A stretch of 64,000 bases of DNA from Leptodactylus fallax (lineage: Eukaryota > Chordata > Amphibia > Anura > Leptodactylidae), in contig CAMRHE010000352.1 in the NCBI GenBank assembly GCA_947044405.1, forward strand, positions 1,976,894-2,040,893. The letters are read 5' to 3'. Every line of letters starts with the position of its first letter. Within the stretch, counting starts at the first letter, position 1. This document shows positions 33,143-44,879 of this stretch, piece after piece. The notes beneath the pieces are model-generated. The model saw only the letters and a list, made by a program, of their open reading frames with translations, was not told the origin of the DNA and ran no database searches. Both the position numbers and the translations under genes were made by a program.

Positions 33143-34744
33143 CTATAGATGAACTAAGTGATGCATACTTTTGTTGAGTTTTTTTTACTTTTTGGGGGTG
33201 TTTGTCAATTTTCAGAGTATAGTGTTTATTTAACCCTTTAAGAACCCAGGGTATTAAGGTTTTTGCAACTTTTTTTTTTCCATATTTTCTATCTCAGTCT
33301 TCCAAAATTAATAACTTTCTTATATATTTTTTGTCAGCATAGGCATATGAGGACTTATTCTTTGCATTTTACATTGTATTTTTATTTGCCACCATTTTAG
33401 GGTAAATATGTTTTAATTCATTTTTGTTAACATACAATTTTGTCTTTTTTTTTTCTGCTTTGTTTTTATGTTGGAGCATTTTCCATTTTCCACAGTCCAG
33501 GATGCCAGTTGTATTATAAAGCCGGTACCTGGGAGCAATGTAGCAGGAACACCTGCGGTGTACTATTACAGAACTGAACATTAACTATAGGATGTGATAG
33601 TATGACACAGAGTATTAAGGGGTGAAATAGGCACTTGTCTTTCAACTCTGCATAAATTAATAGTACAGGTGATTATAACAAACTTACTGCAATACTGCAG
33701 TATAGCTGATCAGAGAAAAATGCTTATTTCTCCTCCCATCAGGCTGTTTCTCTGTTCTCCTCCCTCTTCTAAACTAACTTTCACTGAGAATTCTGTTATA
33801 TCCATCTACTAGTGAGGTGAGACTCAGACTATAATTTTGAATTATATGGAGAGGAGAGCGGGAGGAGTGTGCAACAGGCGATACAAGGTAGCAGCAGAAA
33901 CAGCAGTTTATGTTTAATGCTGAAACTAAATAGGAGCTTTAGGATTGTGGGAGAGGCAGTTTATCTCCAACCACCAGCAAAGAGGAAATGCAAACTACAG
34001 CTACATCTTGAAGGGGGGCAAACTGCATTTAAAAAAAAATAAAAATTGGTCATTCAATTTTTAGACTATTTTTGTTTGTTTCATGAAATGTTTGTTTCAT
34101 TTTAATTAATAAAAAACCTGTTCCTGTCACAAGGTGTATGATTCCCTGTTACTGGGGAAGTTCCTTCTTTAGAAACCCACAGGCTCAAGCCGGAACAACA
34201 GTGAGTGGAGGGGGAGAGACAGGTATGTCTTCACAGCCTCAGTGTTTTGTCATAACTTTCCACACCTGTACATTGCACAGCGAGGAATCTGCACTCTCAC
34301 AGCTTATAATGAATGTAAGGAGAGTTTAGCTACTTCTATTTACTTCTGACTAGCTGCTTGTGTTGTTGTCGATGGTATGCTAGTCATAGACAGCAAGCTT
34401 TCCTGGGCATGCTCAGCTTTTCCTTTTTCTTTGTCAGATATGTTATAGCATACCCACGTCCCACTGCCATCTCCAGCAAACCAAAGGGATGGCAGGGTTA
34501 AATGTGTGTAGGAGGGCAGGGGTATGGTACCAGAACATGAAAATTTTATATTGGTTTTCTTTGTACGTGGTTTTGGCTGCCTTTGACCAAATCACCTGCC
34601 ACAATGGAAGGGGAATAGGTCATTCTAAGATGCTTTCCCATCTGGTCATATACTTGTGGGTGGGCAGAGCTGTGAGCACTAGGTTTTGGAGAATGTAATA
34701 AATAGCCGATATAAGGCCCTCGGTAGACGTACGCGCGCAGCAAA
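33143..34744. other. Mostly unassigned sequence; TTAA-type left end near 33231
   Basis: 33231-33500 starts 'ttaaccctttaagaacccagg' and carries the 'gcatatgaggacttattctttgc' phrase of TTAA repeats. 33500-34744 holds no recognisable element or protein-like frame. Confidence 0.45.
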
Positions 34745-35684
34745 CTATTTCAAGAGAGGTGGGAAGGGAAACCTGAGTAGAGTATGTGACATGTAGTGGT
34801 CATGGACATAATGGTAATATGCCTGAGGTGGAAGGGAGTATTGTTGGGAGAGTTTGGTAAATGTACGAACAGTCTGTTGAATGGGCTCAACAATGTCAGC
34901 TAAATGAAAGACCTCTGCGGTCATCCAAGTGCAAGTGATATTAGTATGCAGACCTTCCGGGAACAAAGGGTTGAAGAGGATGGGAGTTAGGGATGAGCAG
35001 GGCAACACTAGTTAAAAGTGTTGTCTACAGTACAGTCATATGTTTCTTTTGAAATCCGATAGGACCAAAAAGGGATTGTAGGGGGGGGGGGAGGATGGAG
35101 GGAGGAGAAGTCCCCCACAGCAATGTTGCAAGATGTATTGGGGCCAGCCATAGTTTCTCTATCTCCGTCCATTATAAGCCCTAAGTAAGGACCCAGAAGG
35201 GACAAATCTGAGGCAGACTGCACAGTAATATTTAAGGACATCAGAGACTGCTAGTCCCCCCAATGTTTTGTCGGCTAAAAGGACTGACTTGGGGATCTTA
35301 TGTCCTCCTGAGTGCCAAATAAATCTAAGTATAGTCGATTGCATCCTTGAGCTCCCCCATAGGAACAGCCACCGGGAGCACATCAAAATAATGCAAAGGC
35401 TTCGGCAGAAGGGTCATCTTGACCGCCACAATATGACCGAAAAAGGACAAAGGACAAGAACAAACCCTACACAACAGAAGAAAAAGGACCCGTGATGCCA
35501 TATGTCTTCAGTACTTCAAACATAAACTACCATTTCAAGCAGTCAAATGCCTTCCCAGTATCAAGACTGAGGAGAAGTGCAGACTGCTCTTGCTTGTTTA
35601 GGTCATCAATGATTTCAAGGGCCCATCTGCTGGAATGGCACAAAGCCCAACTAGCCCTTATGGATCAGGAAAGGAAATAGGTCA
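34745..35684 (-). pseudogene. L1 ORF2 fragment, copy B, with internal deletion
   Basis: Minus-strand frames, read from 35680 downward, give an RT palm fragment (LSLDTGKAFDCLKW, motif A with its Asp). They jump near 35480 to sequence downstream of the RT (GHIVAVKMTLLPK, then ILRFIWHSGGHKIPKSVLLADKTLGGLAVSDVLKYY). After more frameshifts they reach the C-terminal region (ADIVEPIQQTVRTFTKLSQQYSLPP, YYHYVHDHYMSHTLL) ending at 34745. YADD and the rest of the palm are deleted. The insertion is truncated at both ends: a TTAA repeat adjoins at 35685 and no poly(A) is seen at 34745. It is clearly a different, older copy than the L1 at 37066-41476. Confidence 0.8.
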
Positions 35685-35688
35685 TTAA

Positions 35689-35840
35689 CCCCTTAGCGAC
35701 ATGTGACATACTATTACGTCCTGGGGGGGCCTGGTGCTTGGCGCAAATGGACGTAATAGTATGTCACCGGCCGATGTCGCCCGGACTATCTGAGCAGGCA
35801 GCATCGGGAGCGGGTGTTAGCTGTAACAGACAGCTAACAA
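35689..35840. mobile_element. TTAA-type repeat fragment
   Basis: After TTAA (35685-35688): CCCCTTAGCGACATGTGAC, an inverted pair 'gacatactattacgtcc / ggacgtaatagtatgtc', and a terminal palindrome 'gttagctgtaacagacagctaac'. It fuses to the L1 tail at about 35840 without a clean boundary. Confidence 0.6.
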
Positions 35841-36208
35841 GGTATCCTTCAGTTTTAAAGGATATATGAACGATTGCTCTATGTCACAGGTGTCAAACAC
35901 AAGGCCCGCGGGCCGAATCCGGCCCGCTGCCTTCTGTTATCCGGCCCGGCACTTATCTGGCCCATAGGGCCGCGGCATTTTTTATTGTCTATGTACATTA
36001 TGTAATGTAAACTAGCCCAGGACAGGCCGCTAAAAAAAAAAAAAAAAAAAAAGCTACGCGATACCTGTCCTGGGCTGGTTTACAAGACCTCTGCATGTCA
36101 GCGCAGGCGGCGATACAATGACGTCATCGCGCCTCCTATGCTGACACGCAGACAAGAAGAGGAGGAGGCCGCGGCTGCATCAAGGCATCGCAGGTAGGTG
36201 AAGATAAG

Positions 36209-36211
<3 letters not shown>

Positions 36212-36257
<46 letters not shown>
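36212..36257. repeat. (AT)n microsatellite
   Basis: About 46 bp of alternating AT inside the hAT element. Confidence 0.95.
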
Positions 36258-36261
<4 letters not shown>

Positions 36262-36317
36262 GCCGTTGCCTACTGGTGCATCCCCGGCACGTAACGGCCT
36301 ATTTACTTACCGACCCC

Positions 36318-36790
36318 CCGCTGCTGGCCACTATGGGGCATAATACCATGTGCAGGGGCCACTATGGACTATAATACCGTTTGCAGGGGCCACTATGGGG
36401 CATAATACCAATGCAGGGGCCACTAAGGAGCATAATACCGATTGCAGGGGCCACCATGGAGCATAATAACGTGTGCAGGAGCCACTATTGAGCATAATAC
36501 CGTGTGCAGGGGCCACTATGGGGCATAATACCAATGCAGGGGCCACTAAGGAGCATAATACCGATTGCAGGGGCCACCATGGAGCATAATAACGTGTGCA
36601 GTGGCCACTATGGAGCATAATACCGTGTGCAGGGGCAACTATTGAGCATAATACCGCGTGCAGGGGCAACTATGGAGCATAATACCGTGTGCAGGGGCCG
36701 CTGTGGGGCGTAATACCGTGTGCAGGGGCCGCTGTGGGGTGTAATACCGTGTGCAGAGGCAACTATAGAGCATAATACCGTTTGCAGGGG
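36318..36790 (+). repeat. 31-bp minisatellite, array 4
   Basis: About fifteen units, including a duplicated block (units near 36390-36460 and 36510-36590 repeat the same variant order). A reverse-strand frame of 112 codons here is only the repeat. Confidence 0.9.
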
Positions 36791-37065
36791 TAAACAGTAT
36801 TTGTATAGTGCTTAATTTTTGATATATTCAGAAAAGGATGAGGATAGTATGTAACATGCCAATGTCTTAGGTTTTAACAATACATTATGTTCTTCCTGGT
36901 TGCCCTCAAAGGGCTGATTGTAACGTACAAATGTAACTACTGCTTAATAGCTCGCTTATCTGTTAAGGAGAAGTTACTTTTATACACGTGTAAAATAATC
37001 TTGGCCCTTCAAGGTACCCCGTGAGGCTGAAGTGGCCCCCGGAGAAAATGAGTTTGACACCCCTG

Positions 37066-39772
37066 CTCTATGTGGATCCATGGTACCGAGGTATCAGCTA
37101 ATCTCCATCTAGCGCACTGTGTGACTAGGGACGCTATGTAATAATTCCTAACGACCGGTACTCCCAGTCCTCCTGCTTCTCTTTGTTTAAATAGGAAGCT
37201 TTTGTTAACTCTGGGTCTCCTTCCATTCCATATGTATTTTGAGATCATCCTTTGCATAGTTTCGAAAAACGAAACTGGGACGGCTATCGGGAGTGTGAGA
37301 AACAGATATAGGAGTCTGGGCAATAATAACATCTTAAAAGCTGAGACCCGTCCCATCCAAGACATGTCCATTGGAGACATTCTCTCCATCTCATCCTGCA
37401 GTGTATTCAACATGGGTGTGTAATTATTTCTATATAGGGCCCCCGTATTGGGTGTCACCTGTATCCCCAAATATTGAACACCCTCCTTCCTCCAATCAAA
37501 GTCATATTTCGACTGTAGGGGATGTAGCAAAGAGGGAGGGATATGCAAAGGTAAAGCTTGTGACTTGGCCATATTTAATTTATAATATGATAAGTGGCCG
37601 AAATTAGCTATAATCTCCATAAGTCGGGGAATAGACTCTAGTGGCTTGGACAAAGTAAGAATGATATCATCTGCATATAATGATATAAAATGAGTTTTTT
37701 CCTGTATATCAATACCACCCACCTCTGGGTCTAGTCTAAGTGCTTGGGCCAGCGGTTCCATCGAAAGAACAAATATCAGCGGCGAGAGGGGGCACCCCTG
37801 TCTAGTCCCGTTCGTTATTAAAAAGGTATCCGATACTACCCCGTTAGTGAATACTCTTGCAGATGGCGCAGAATACAGTGCCTCAATTGCTCTCAGAATA
37901 GCTCCCTCGAACCCCATACTCCTAATCACCAAGAAGGCATACGACCAGCAAATGTGGTCAAATGCCTTCTCGGCATCTAATGCGAGAACCACTGCTTCCA
38001 TTTTTTTAGAGTTAATGTGATGTATAACATTCAAAATGCGTCTGGTATTGTCATATGATTGCCTCCCCTTCACGAATCCCACTTGGTCGTAATTTATTAG
38101 GCTCAGAAGACAAGCTGCTACTCTATTTGCTATAATTTTGGCGTAAATTTTTAAATCTGAATTTAATAGGGATATTGGTCGAAAGTTTTGGGGGTTGGTG
38201 GCAGGCTTGCCCGGTTTAGGCAACGTCACCACCAGGGCCTCCTGATTTTCCCCTGGAATATTGCCAGAGTCCACCACCGCCGTTAAAAAGGACAACAGCG
38301 GGTTAAGCAGAATTGGAGAAAACTTTTTATAATATTCATTAGTGAGGCCATCTGGGCCCGGGGATTTTCGGGGTGGCAGCGACTTAATTACTGACAGCAA
38401 CTCTGATGGTGTGATGGGCTCGTTTAAAGAGTCCAGTTGTGCTTCTGTGAGTGTGGGCAATTGGGCGCTTGCAAGAAAATTTGCAATGTCTTGTTTCACC
38501 GGAGGTATCACCGAGGAGTCCTCTCTAATATTAAATAAGCCTTCATAGAAAGCTTTAAAGGCGTTGGCGATGCCACTAGGGTCATAGATTTTGTGTGTAC
38601 CATCCTTACTCTGAAGAAACGGGATTTTAGACCTGGCATGCTTTTGTTTAAGCTTGGACGCTAAGAGTTTGCCTGCTTTGTTAGATTGAGAGTAGTAAGT
38701 AGCTTTCACCCTTTTCAGGTTCTTCTCATATTTATGTAGTAGACAGGCTGTCAGTCGTTGACGTAGCATCACCAATTTTGCAGCATTGGAGGGGGAAGGA
38801 GATTTTTTGTTATCATTATCTATAGATTTTATCTGGTGCAGTAGTCGATCAATTTCTGCTAGTCTAGTTTTCTTTTCTATGTGACCCAATCGAATAAATG
38901 TTCCTCTGATAAAGGCTTTATGTGAGTTCCACAACATATCAGGGCTAGATACCGAGGGAGCATTAATCTGAAAGAATTCCTTCAGGTCATTTTCCAAAAT
39001 TGCTTTATATTTTGGCTGCGACATTAAGAAATTCATTGCACCTCCATATATACGCTCTAGGGCAATCATATTTTTCCATTAGGGTCAGGGTTATTGCTGC
39101 ATGGTCTGACCATGTTATTTGTGAAATTTCCGACTGCACAGCAAGGGGAATACTAGCTTGTTCTATTAAGAATAAATCTATTCTTGAATAGCTATTGTGT
39201 ACAGTTGAATAGTAGGTGTAATCTTTTTCGGTATTGTGAAGGATGCGCCAAATGTCAAATAAGTCATGGCGCCATATAGCCTGCGAAAAGGAAGGATGAC
39301 GTGTCGCTATGCTAGAGGTAGTGTCTACCCCTGGATCTGGAGCCATGTTAAAGTCTCCCATTAATACTAAGCATCCTTGTTTTCTTCGCTCCACTGCTTT
39401 CATGAGTTTCCCCAAGAATGACACCTGTCTTTTGTTTGGGGCGTAGACCGAGACCAACGTGTACGTGACATTATTAAGGATACAAACTAATATGACAAAT
39501 CGCCCTCCAGGGTCAGCATAATAGGACACCAGCTGAAATGCCACTGAATCTTTGATCCCTATTAGTGTTCCTCTGCGTTTGGAGGAGCAATGAGCGTGAA
39601 ATATGTGTGGGTATGAGGCATGCTTGATGCGAGTGGCATCCACCTCCAAAAGATGTGTTTCCTGAACTGCAAGAATGTCACAGCCTTGAACTCTGGCCTC
39701 TCGCCACAAATTGGCTCTCTTTTGAGGGGAGTTCAAACCTCTGACATTCATAGACATAATTTTAAGTACCAT
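37066..39772 (-). pseudogene. L1 ORF2: AP endonuclease and reverse transcriptase
   Basis: The 255-codon frame 39772-39005 begins MVLKIMSMNVRGLNSPQKR and is an APE-type endonuclease with the expected Asn, QETHL (Glu), YAPNK, GDFNMAPD, SRIDLFLI and SDHAAITL (Asp-His). A one-base shift near 39025, in 'gaatttctt', moves the frame to 39069-37009. That frame carries the RT: KSPGPDGLTNEYYKKF, RPISLLNSDLKIYAKI, LALDAEKAFDHICW (motif A), NGTRQGCPLSPL, FISLYADDIILTL (YADD, motif C), and thumb and connection to DTSVPWIHIEQ. The hAT at 37065 interrupts it; the Cys-rich C-terminal domain is missing. The enzyme would nick target DNA and prime reverse transcription in the nucleus. Apart from the shift and truncation the coding is intact, so the copy is fairly young. 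Confidence 0.95.
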
Positions 39773-40053
39773 AATTCACATTTAGTAATGCTTCAAAGAT
39801 CTTACCACAACCACCCACTTCAGAAGTTACCAGTAGTGGTAGGGAGCAAAATCGTCTCCGCCTTGTGTAGTCACGAAGCCCCTTGTGCCAGAACCGAAGA
39901 ACAAACAAACTGTAGAGACATAGAAACCAGTGGGTAAGCCACCGAAACAAAACAAGGAAAAGAAATGTGGTACAGCGGACCAGCGGCTGTTGTAATCTTG
40001 GGGGGATAAGTTCAGCAATAGTGGACATACGAAATCCATTGTAGAGTGAGTCT

Positions 40054-41330
40054 CTAGCTGTGCAGCCCTTTTGGTGGACGCCTTGGGGTTTTCGGTTGAT
40101 GCCATCCATCCGACACAGGGCCAGGTGGTGGTTTGGATGTCAGATCACTGGTTGTAATGTCCCATTTATTTAACAACTTTTTGCCGTCTTCCGGGGAGTT
40201 GATAACATAAGTAAGATTGTCTCGGGATACGATCACTCGGACCGGGAATCCCCATTTGTATAAGATGTTATGTTGGCGTAACGCTGTAGTAATAGGGATA
40301 AATTGCCTTCTTAGTTGTAGGGTTGCAGCCGAAAGATCAGAGTAGATAGATATTTTCTGGTATGGATCAGGTAAACGGCCCATTTTCCGTGAGGTCAACA
40401 GCACCATCTCTTTAGTGCCGTAAAAATGGATCTTTGCTAGGACATCTCTGGGTACGGTTTCATCCAGATGTGAAGGCCTTGGGACTCTATGCGCTCTATC
40501 AATGGTTAATTCCATTTTCGTAAGATTTGGTATTAGCGTGCGCATCAGATCTAGAAGGAAAACTGTGAGATTATTTGCAGATACGGACTCTGGAATCCCT
40601 CTAAATTTCAGATTGTTGCGCCGCGAGCGATCCTCCAGGTCTGCTATTTTAGATTTAAGAAACAACACATCTTTTTCCACCTCATTGTGAGCATCTATGA
40701 GAAGATTATGTGAAGCGGCAAATTCCGCCATTTTAGATTCCACATGAACAGTGTGTTTCTGCAATTCCTGAAGGTCTCTATCTAGCGGTTTAACCATTAA
40801 GGACGTCTGTTGTCATTGATTTACAGAAGGCCATAAGCATGTTTTTCATGGAGGCCTCAGAGAGTAAACTCTCTGTTTCCGGAATATCTGCAAAGAAATC
40901 GGTGGATGGCGGTATGTATTGAGTAGCATTGCCCACCTCCTCTTCTTGGGGCTCCTCTGTCTGGATCCTAGGCCTCTGTTTGGCCGGGCTAGCAGTAGGC
41001 GAGGTGGATGTCTCCGCTTTGTGTAGGCCTCTAGGCCTCGGTGCGTCGGCCCGAGAAGGTCCCGGAACCGCGCTCTCCCCGGCCCACCGGGGAGACGGCC
41101 CCCGACGCCTCTGGACCCCCGCATTCCATCAGTTGCTGAAGCGACGGCGCTGACAGCGTTCTCCGCTGCACCGATAGTGTGAGCTTCTCCTCGGGAGGGT
41201 CCCGAGTTGGAGTCGAGGCCCCGGAGACCACGCTGGAGTGTGAGCCGCTGCCATTTTGATCTTCCCCACCGCCGTGGGGGAAGTAAAAATCTGATATTTT
41301 CTGCGGCTTCGCAGATTTCCTTCTTCGCGG
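40054..41330 (-). pseudogene. L1 ORF1 RNA-binding protein, two frameshifts
   Basis: Three minus-strand frames join. 41330-41031 starts MPRRRKSAKPQKISDFYF, a basic N-terminus. 41032-40800 is an acidic/proline-rich linker (RIQTEEPQEEEVGN, ETESLLSEASMKNMLMAF). 40797-40054 reads MVKPLDRDLQELQK, a coiled coil (HNLLIDAHNEVEKDVLFLKSK), the RRM with RRNNLKFRGIPE, and the C-terminal domain with AHRVPRPSH, AKIHFYGTKEMVLL and YQKISIYSDLSAATLQLRR, ending in KTPRRPPKGLHS-stop. This is the trimeric nucleic-acid chaperone layout of vertebrate L1 ORF1p. The shifts near 41031 and 40798 look like small indels. An upstream in-frame ATG at 41390 is possible, but MPRRR is the likelier start. Confidence 0.88.
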
Positions 41331-41476
41331 CATCCCTAGAGGTAAGGAAGCTGTCCCAGTGTCTTTAGGGTTAATATAATCCACGGGCACGTCGCTGATT
41401 TGTCGCTATAAGAGACTCAAGCCTGGAGCTTTGCAGCTATGCGACCATTCCCTTCCACAGTCAGGCTCCGCCCCCC

Positions 41477-42891
41477 CCAAGTGACCCCATTTTAGAAACT
41501 ACACCCCTCAAGGAATTTCTCAAGGGGTATTATCATTTTGAGCCCAAGACTGCTTCCCAAAAATTAATGTACAAAATGAAATTTGAAATTTTTATAGAAA
41601 TATGCCATTTTAGTGCCCAATATGTTGCGCCCACTTTGTGTCATCAGAGACATACACCACTAAACCTATTAAGTGGGCTATCCCAGGGACAAAAAAAGTT
41701 GTATATATGGGCATAAACTGCTGCTTGGGCACATAGCAGGCTTTTTAGCTTTTGGAGTATAGATTTAGAGGGATTTTCTGGACAATTTGTTGTTTTTGCA
41801 GTGCCCCAGAGGTGCCAGTAAACTGGAATACCCCAAGACTTGACCCCATTTTGTAGTGCAATTTAAGGGTATCTGCAAACGTTACATGGCGTCCAAAAAC
41901 CAACAACCTAAATTAGTGGTCTAAAAGCACATAGGGCTCATTCACATGTGTGCCCTGTTGTGTGCCTAAACATCAGTTTACGCCCACATGTATGACACTG
42001 TTGTACCCAGGATAACGTAGTTAATGTCATGTGTGGGTATAAACTGCTATTTGGGCACAGCCGGGAAGGAGTGCTATTTTGGTTTTTATATGTTTGTAGC
42101 TTGGGCATTTTTGGACATAGGAATGCATAATTTATTTAGGTTTGTTTTTGTTAATTTTTATTTCAAAGGAGGTGTATTGAACTTTTAGGTTTTTATTTTT
42201 TTTTTTTTAAACACTTCAGTATTGGGCCAATTTCTCTGGTTCAGGAACAGACACATTTGCAGGTTTTTGAGGGCTATAACATTTGTATCATTTGGGTTAT
42301 TCAACTAATTTTTGCATCTTTTTTCTGTGACACATAGGGCTTTATTTTTATGTTTTTATATTTTTGCATGTTTTTTTATTTCTGGGAAAATATAAACAAA
42401 AGCGGAGGGAAAACTTCTGTTTTTCACGTTTCACTAATTTTATTGGTGGGGTGCTGATACTTTTAACAGTTTCTGATCCCCAGGGAATCTGCATCATGGC
42501 GGCTCCCATAGCTGTGTACACAGAAATTAGGAAGGCAGGGACGGTTTATTACCTAGAGGATCTCTGACTGTAGTAACAGCCAGCTACCCTCTTCTGCAGC
42601 TGTATGATTTTGTGCAGCTGCTTAAAAATGCAAGGATGTACCAGTACATCCTTGCAGAAGGAGACAACCACTATCTGGACGTATATACACAATGGGTGGT
42701 CAGAAAATGGTTCAAGATATATTTTTAATTTATCGCTTATTTATCACCTGGCCCGCAAAAAGACGCCCTATGCATCCCTGTACAGAGAAATATAAAAAAA
42801 AAAAGTTATGGGTATCAGAATATGGCGACTTTAAAAAAAAAAAAAAAATTTTTTTTTTTTTTTTGCAAAATTTTGGATTTTCGTTAAGGGG
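41477..42891 (+). mobile_element. TTAA-type (piggyBac-like) repeat, 3' part with right end
   Basis: 41477-42090 repeats the units at 12420-13060 and 16600-17110 ('gtgaccccattttagaaactacacc...'). 42590-42690 is an inverted version of the start of the element at 31600. The right end is '...gattttcgttaagggg' followed by TTAA at 42892-42895. The left part was removed by the L1. Confidence 0.65.
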
Positions 42892-42895
42892 TTAA

Positions 42896-44325
42896 AATGT
42901 AAATAAAACTATGAATTTGGTATCCCTGGAATCATACTGAAACATAGAACACAGGTGATATGTTATTTTGGCTGCACAATGAATGCTGTAAAAATGTCGC
43001 ACAAATGCAGTTTTTCTCCAATCCCACCCCATTCAGAATTTTTTTTTCCAGCTTCCCAGTGCATTGTACAGAATAATAAATGGTACCATTATGAAGAATA
43101 ATTTGTCCCGCAAACATTGATTTAAAAGGATACTGTGCTGGGGACAGGAATGAGAGGGGAAACACAATCTCAGGGGATGCCATGCTGGGAACCAAGATTT
43201 AGAAAGATGTCATGATGGGGCCATCTTGAACTAAGAAATGTGTCAGTTCCAGGTTCCATGTAATATGCTGAAGCATAGAATACACAATTTTTGACTCTTT
43301 CATTATTATGTGGAGGTTTGGGGGTAACTGTACATACTTATTGACGTCATTAGACATTTTAACCTGCATTTTGTATGTTTGTAAAAAAAAAAAATTTTTT
43401 GCAAATTTGGGTGGTCAGCTCAAAGAGGTTTTACTGTATATTATATATTTGTGTACCTTTGTTGTTGAAGGGAGGGGGCCCAGACAAACTTCTTGTACTG
43501 GGGCCATTTGCTGGCAGTGTCTGTCTCTGACAAAAGTGCAGCCTTTATGGTGCATATAAATACAATCTGCTCTGCACAAGGCCCCTCCTCCTGCACACTC
43601 ACTCATCATGTCATATTCACTATTCTCATGTTGCTGTGCATCCTGGATCTAATCACTATATAAATATGGAAAACTAACTGAGCTTTGACTTTGTAGCAGA
43701 AAGGGTGTACAGCCCAGAAAAGTTCCTTTGTTCTTCAGCTAATGAGTGTGACTTCCGCTGAGCAAAACAGTGATCATCACAAACTAAATGAGGGATGCAT
43801 CAAACTCCAATACTAAGTGACCAAAGATGAAAAATCTCAGCAACATTTGAGCATCTTTACATTCATTTATATCATGTATGCTACTCTAGTTACACACAAA
43901 TTCTTCTGGTTTTCGCCTAGACCATTCCCCCTCTTTATGAACCACAGCTAGAAGAATAAGCACACCGATTGAGTTTGCTGCAATTCCTCCATGAAACTAT
44001 ATGGAGGAAGAGGATATGATAAATATATCTACCACCAGAGCCACAGTTAACCCATTTACCCTTTTTTGCCAGGGCAATTTTTACAGTTTTGAGATGGACA
44101 AATAAAACCTAATTGCAACATTAAAAAATTATACTAACCCCCCATACCTATATATATTTCCTGAAAGTAGTCACCTACAACACTATCTAAATAACACTTG
44201 GTACTGCATACTGTATAGGCACCTTCATGCAATTTTGATTTAAAGTGTATGTTTTATAAAAAAAAAAAAAAAAAAATTACCCTTTGATTCATTCATTTAC
44301 TTACTCATTCATCCTTTATTCCTCT
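42896..44325. other. Unassigned AT-rich DNA
   Basis: No recognisable element or protein-like frame. Simple A/T runs lie at 42830-42865 and 44258-44276. Confidence 0.4.
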
Positions 44326-44575
44326 CAATACTTTTATTATTGTTTATTTATATAGCACCATTAATTCCATGGTGCTTTACATTTGAGATTTACATACAGT
44401 ACACAAAATATACAAAACAGATAATACTAACAGTGACCAACTGGCACAGTGGGATAGAGGGCCCTGCACGCAAGGGCTTACAACCTATGAGGGAAGAGGG
44501 ATAGAGACAGAAGGTGGGGGTAGAGGCTGTACAGATGATGGTTTAGAGACAGTAGTGTTATTGGGGGTTGCAGGC
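44326..44575. repeat. Dispersed repeat with 'tttatatagcaccattaattcc' phrase
   Basis: 'tatttatatagcaccatt...gtgctttaca...ggccctgcacgcaagggcttacaa' is a pattern I recall from many amphibian and fish genomes as a short interspersed repeat or LINE tail. Class not certain. Confidence 0.5.
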
Positions 44576-44757
44576 CTTCCTAAATACTATATGTGATCAT
44601 TATGTGATATATTATGTTCACTATACAATTTCTTTGATATTACAAATATGCACCCATTCTTTGTTTTTATTTATTTTTATCAACTTTCAATTCACGTTTG
44701 TATACATTTTTTTATACTCACTGTATATATTCTGTTTTATTATATATTTTTATACAG

Positions 44758-44802
44758 TTGGCCTGATGAAGACGCGAGTTGAGATTCAAAAGGTGTTGCC
44801 AG
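44758..44802 (+). ncRNA. Hammerhead-like remnant (Penelope 3' end)
   Basis: GGC, CTGATGA, a GC-containing spacer and CAAAAGGTGTTGCC resemble the hammerhead order, with GGC/GCC as stem I. The second core box (GAAAC expected) is degraded. The surroundings (44600-44880) may be the end of another Penelope-like copy. Confidence 0.4.
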
Positions 44803-44879
44803 TATATCTGAACTATTAAAGGATTCACTTTTACGATACCTATGTCAATTTATTTATTACCCCAGCACAACCATTTATC

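Larger units (their letters stand above)
35885..37065. mobile_element. hAT element inserted in L1, with minisatellite array 4
   Basis: Ends CACAGGTGTCAAAC and GTTTGACACCCCTG are 14-bp inverted repeats with two mismatches. The 8-bp duplication CTCTATGT is exact at 35877-35884 and 37066-37073. The L1 reading frame runs through the duplicated site on both sides. Contains an (AT)n tract at 36212-36257 and the minisatellite. Confidence 0.93.
35841..41476 (-). mobile_element. L1-type LINE, copy A, nearly full length
   Basis: From the 5' end (41476, followed on the other side by a TTAA-type repeat) it has a GC-rich 5' region, ORF1 (41330-40054), ORF2 endonuclease (39772-39005) and RT (39069-37066). 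A short continuation beyond the hAT (35876-35841, IEQ then SFIYPLKLKDTLL) completes what is left. The ORF2 C-terminus, 3' UTR and tail are lost. Confidence 0.92.

Noticed and set aside
35159..35386. Possible separate small gene on the minus strand
   Set aside because: The sequence (FIWHSGGHKIPKS, GGLAVSD) is the post-RT region of L1 ORF2 and belongs to L1 copy B.
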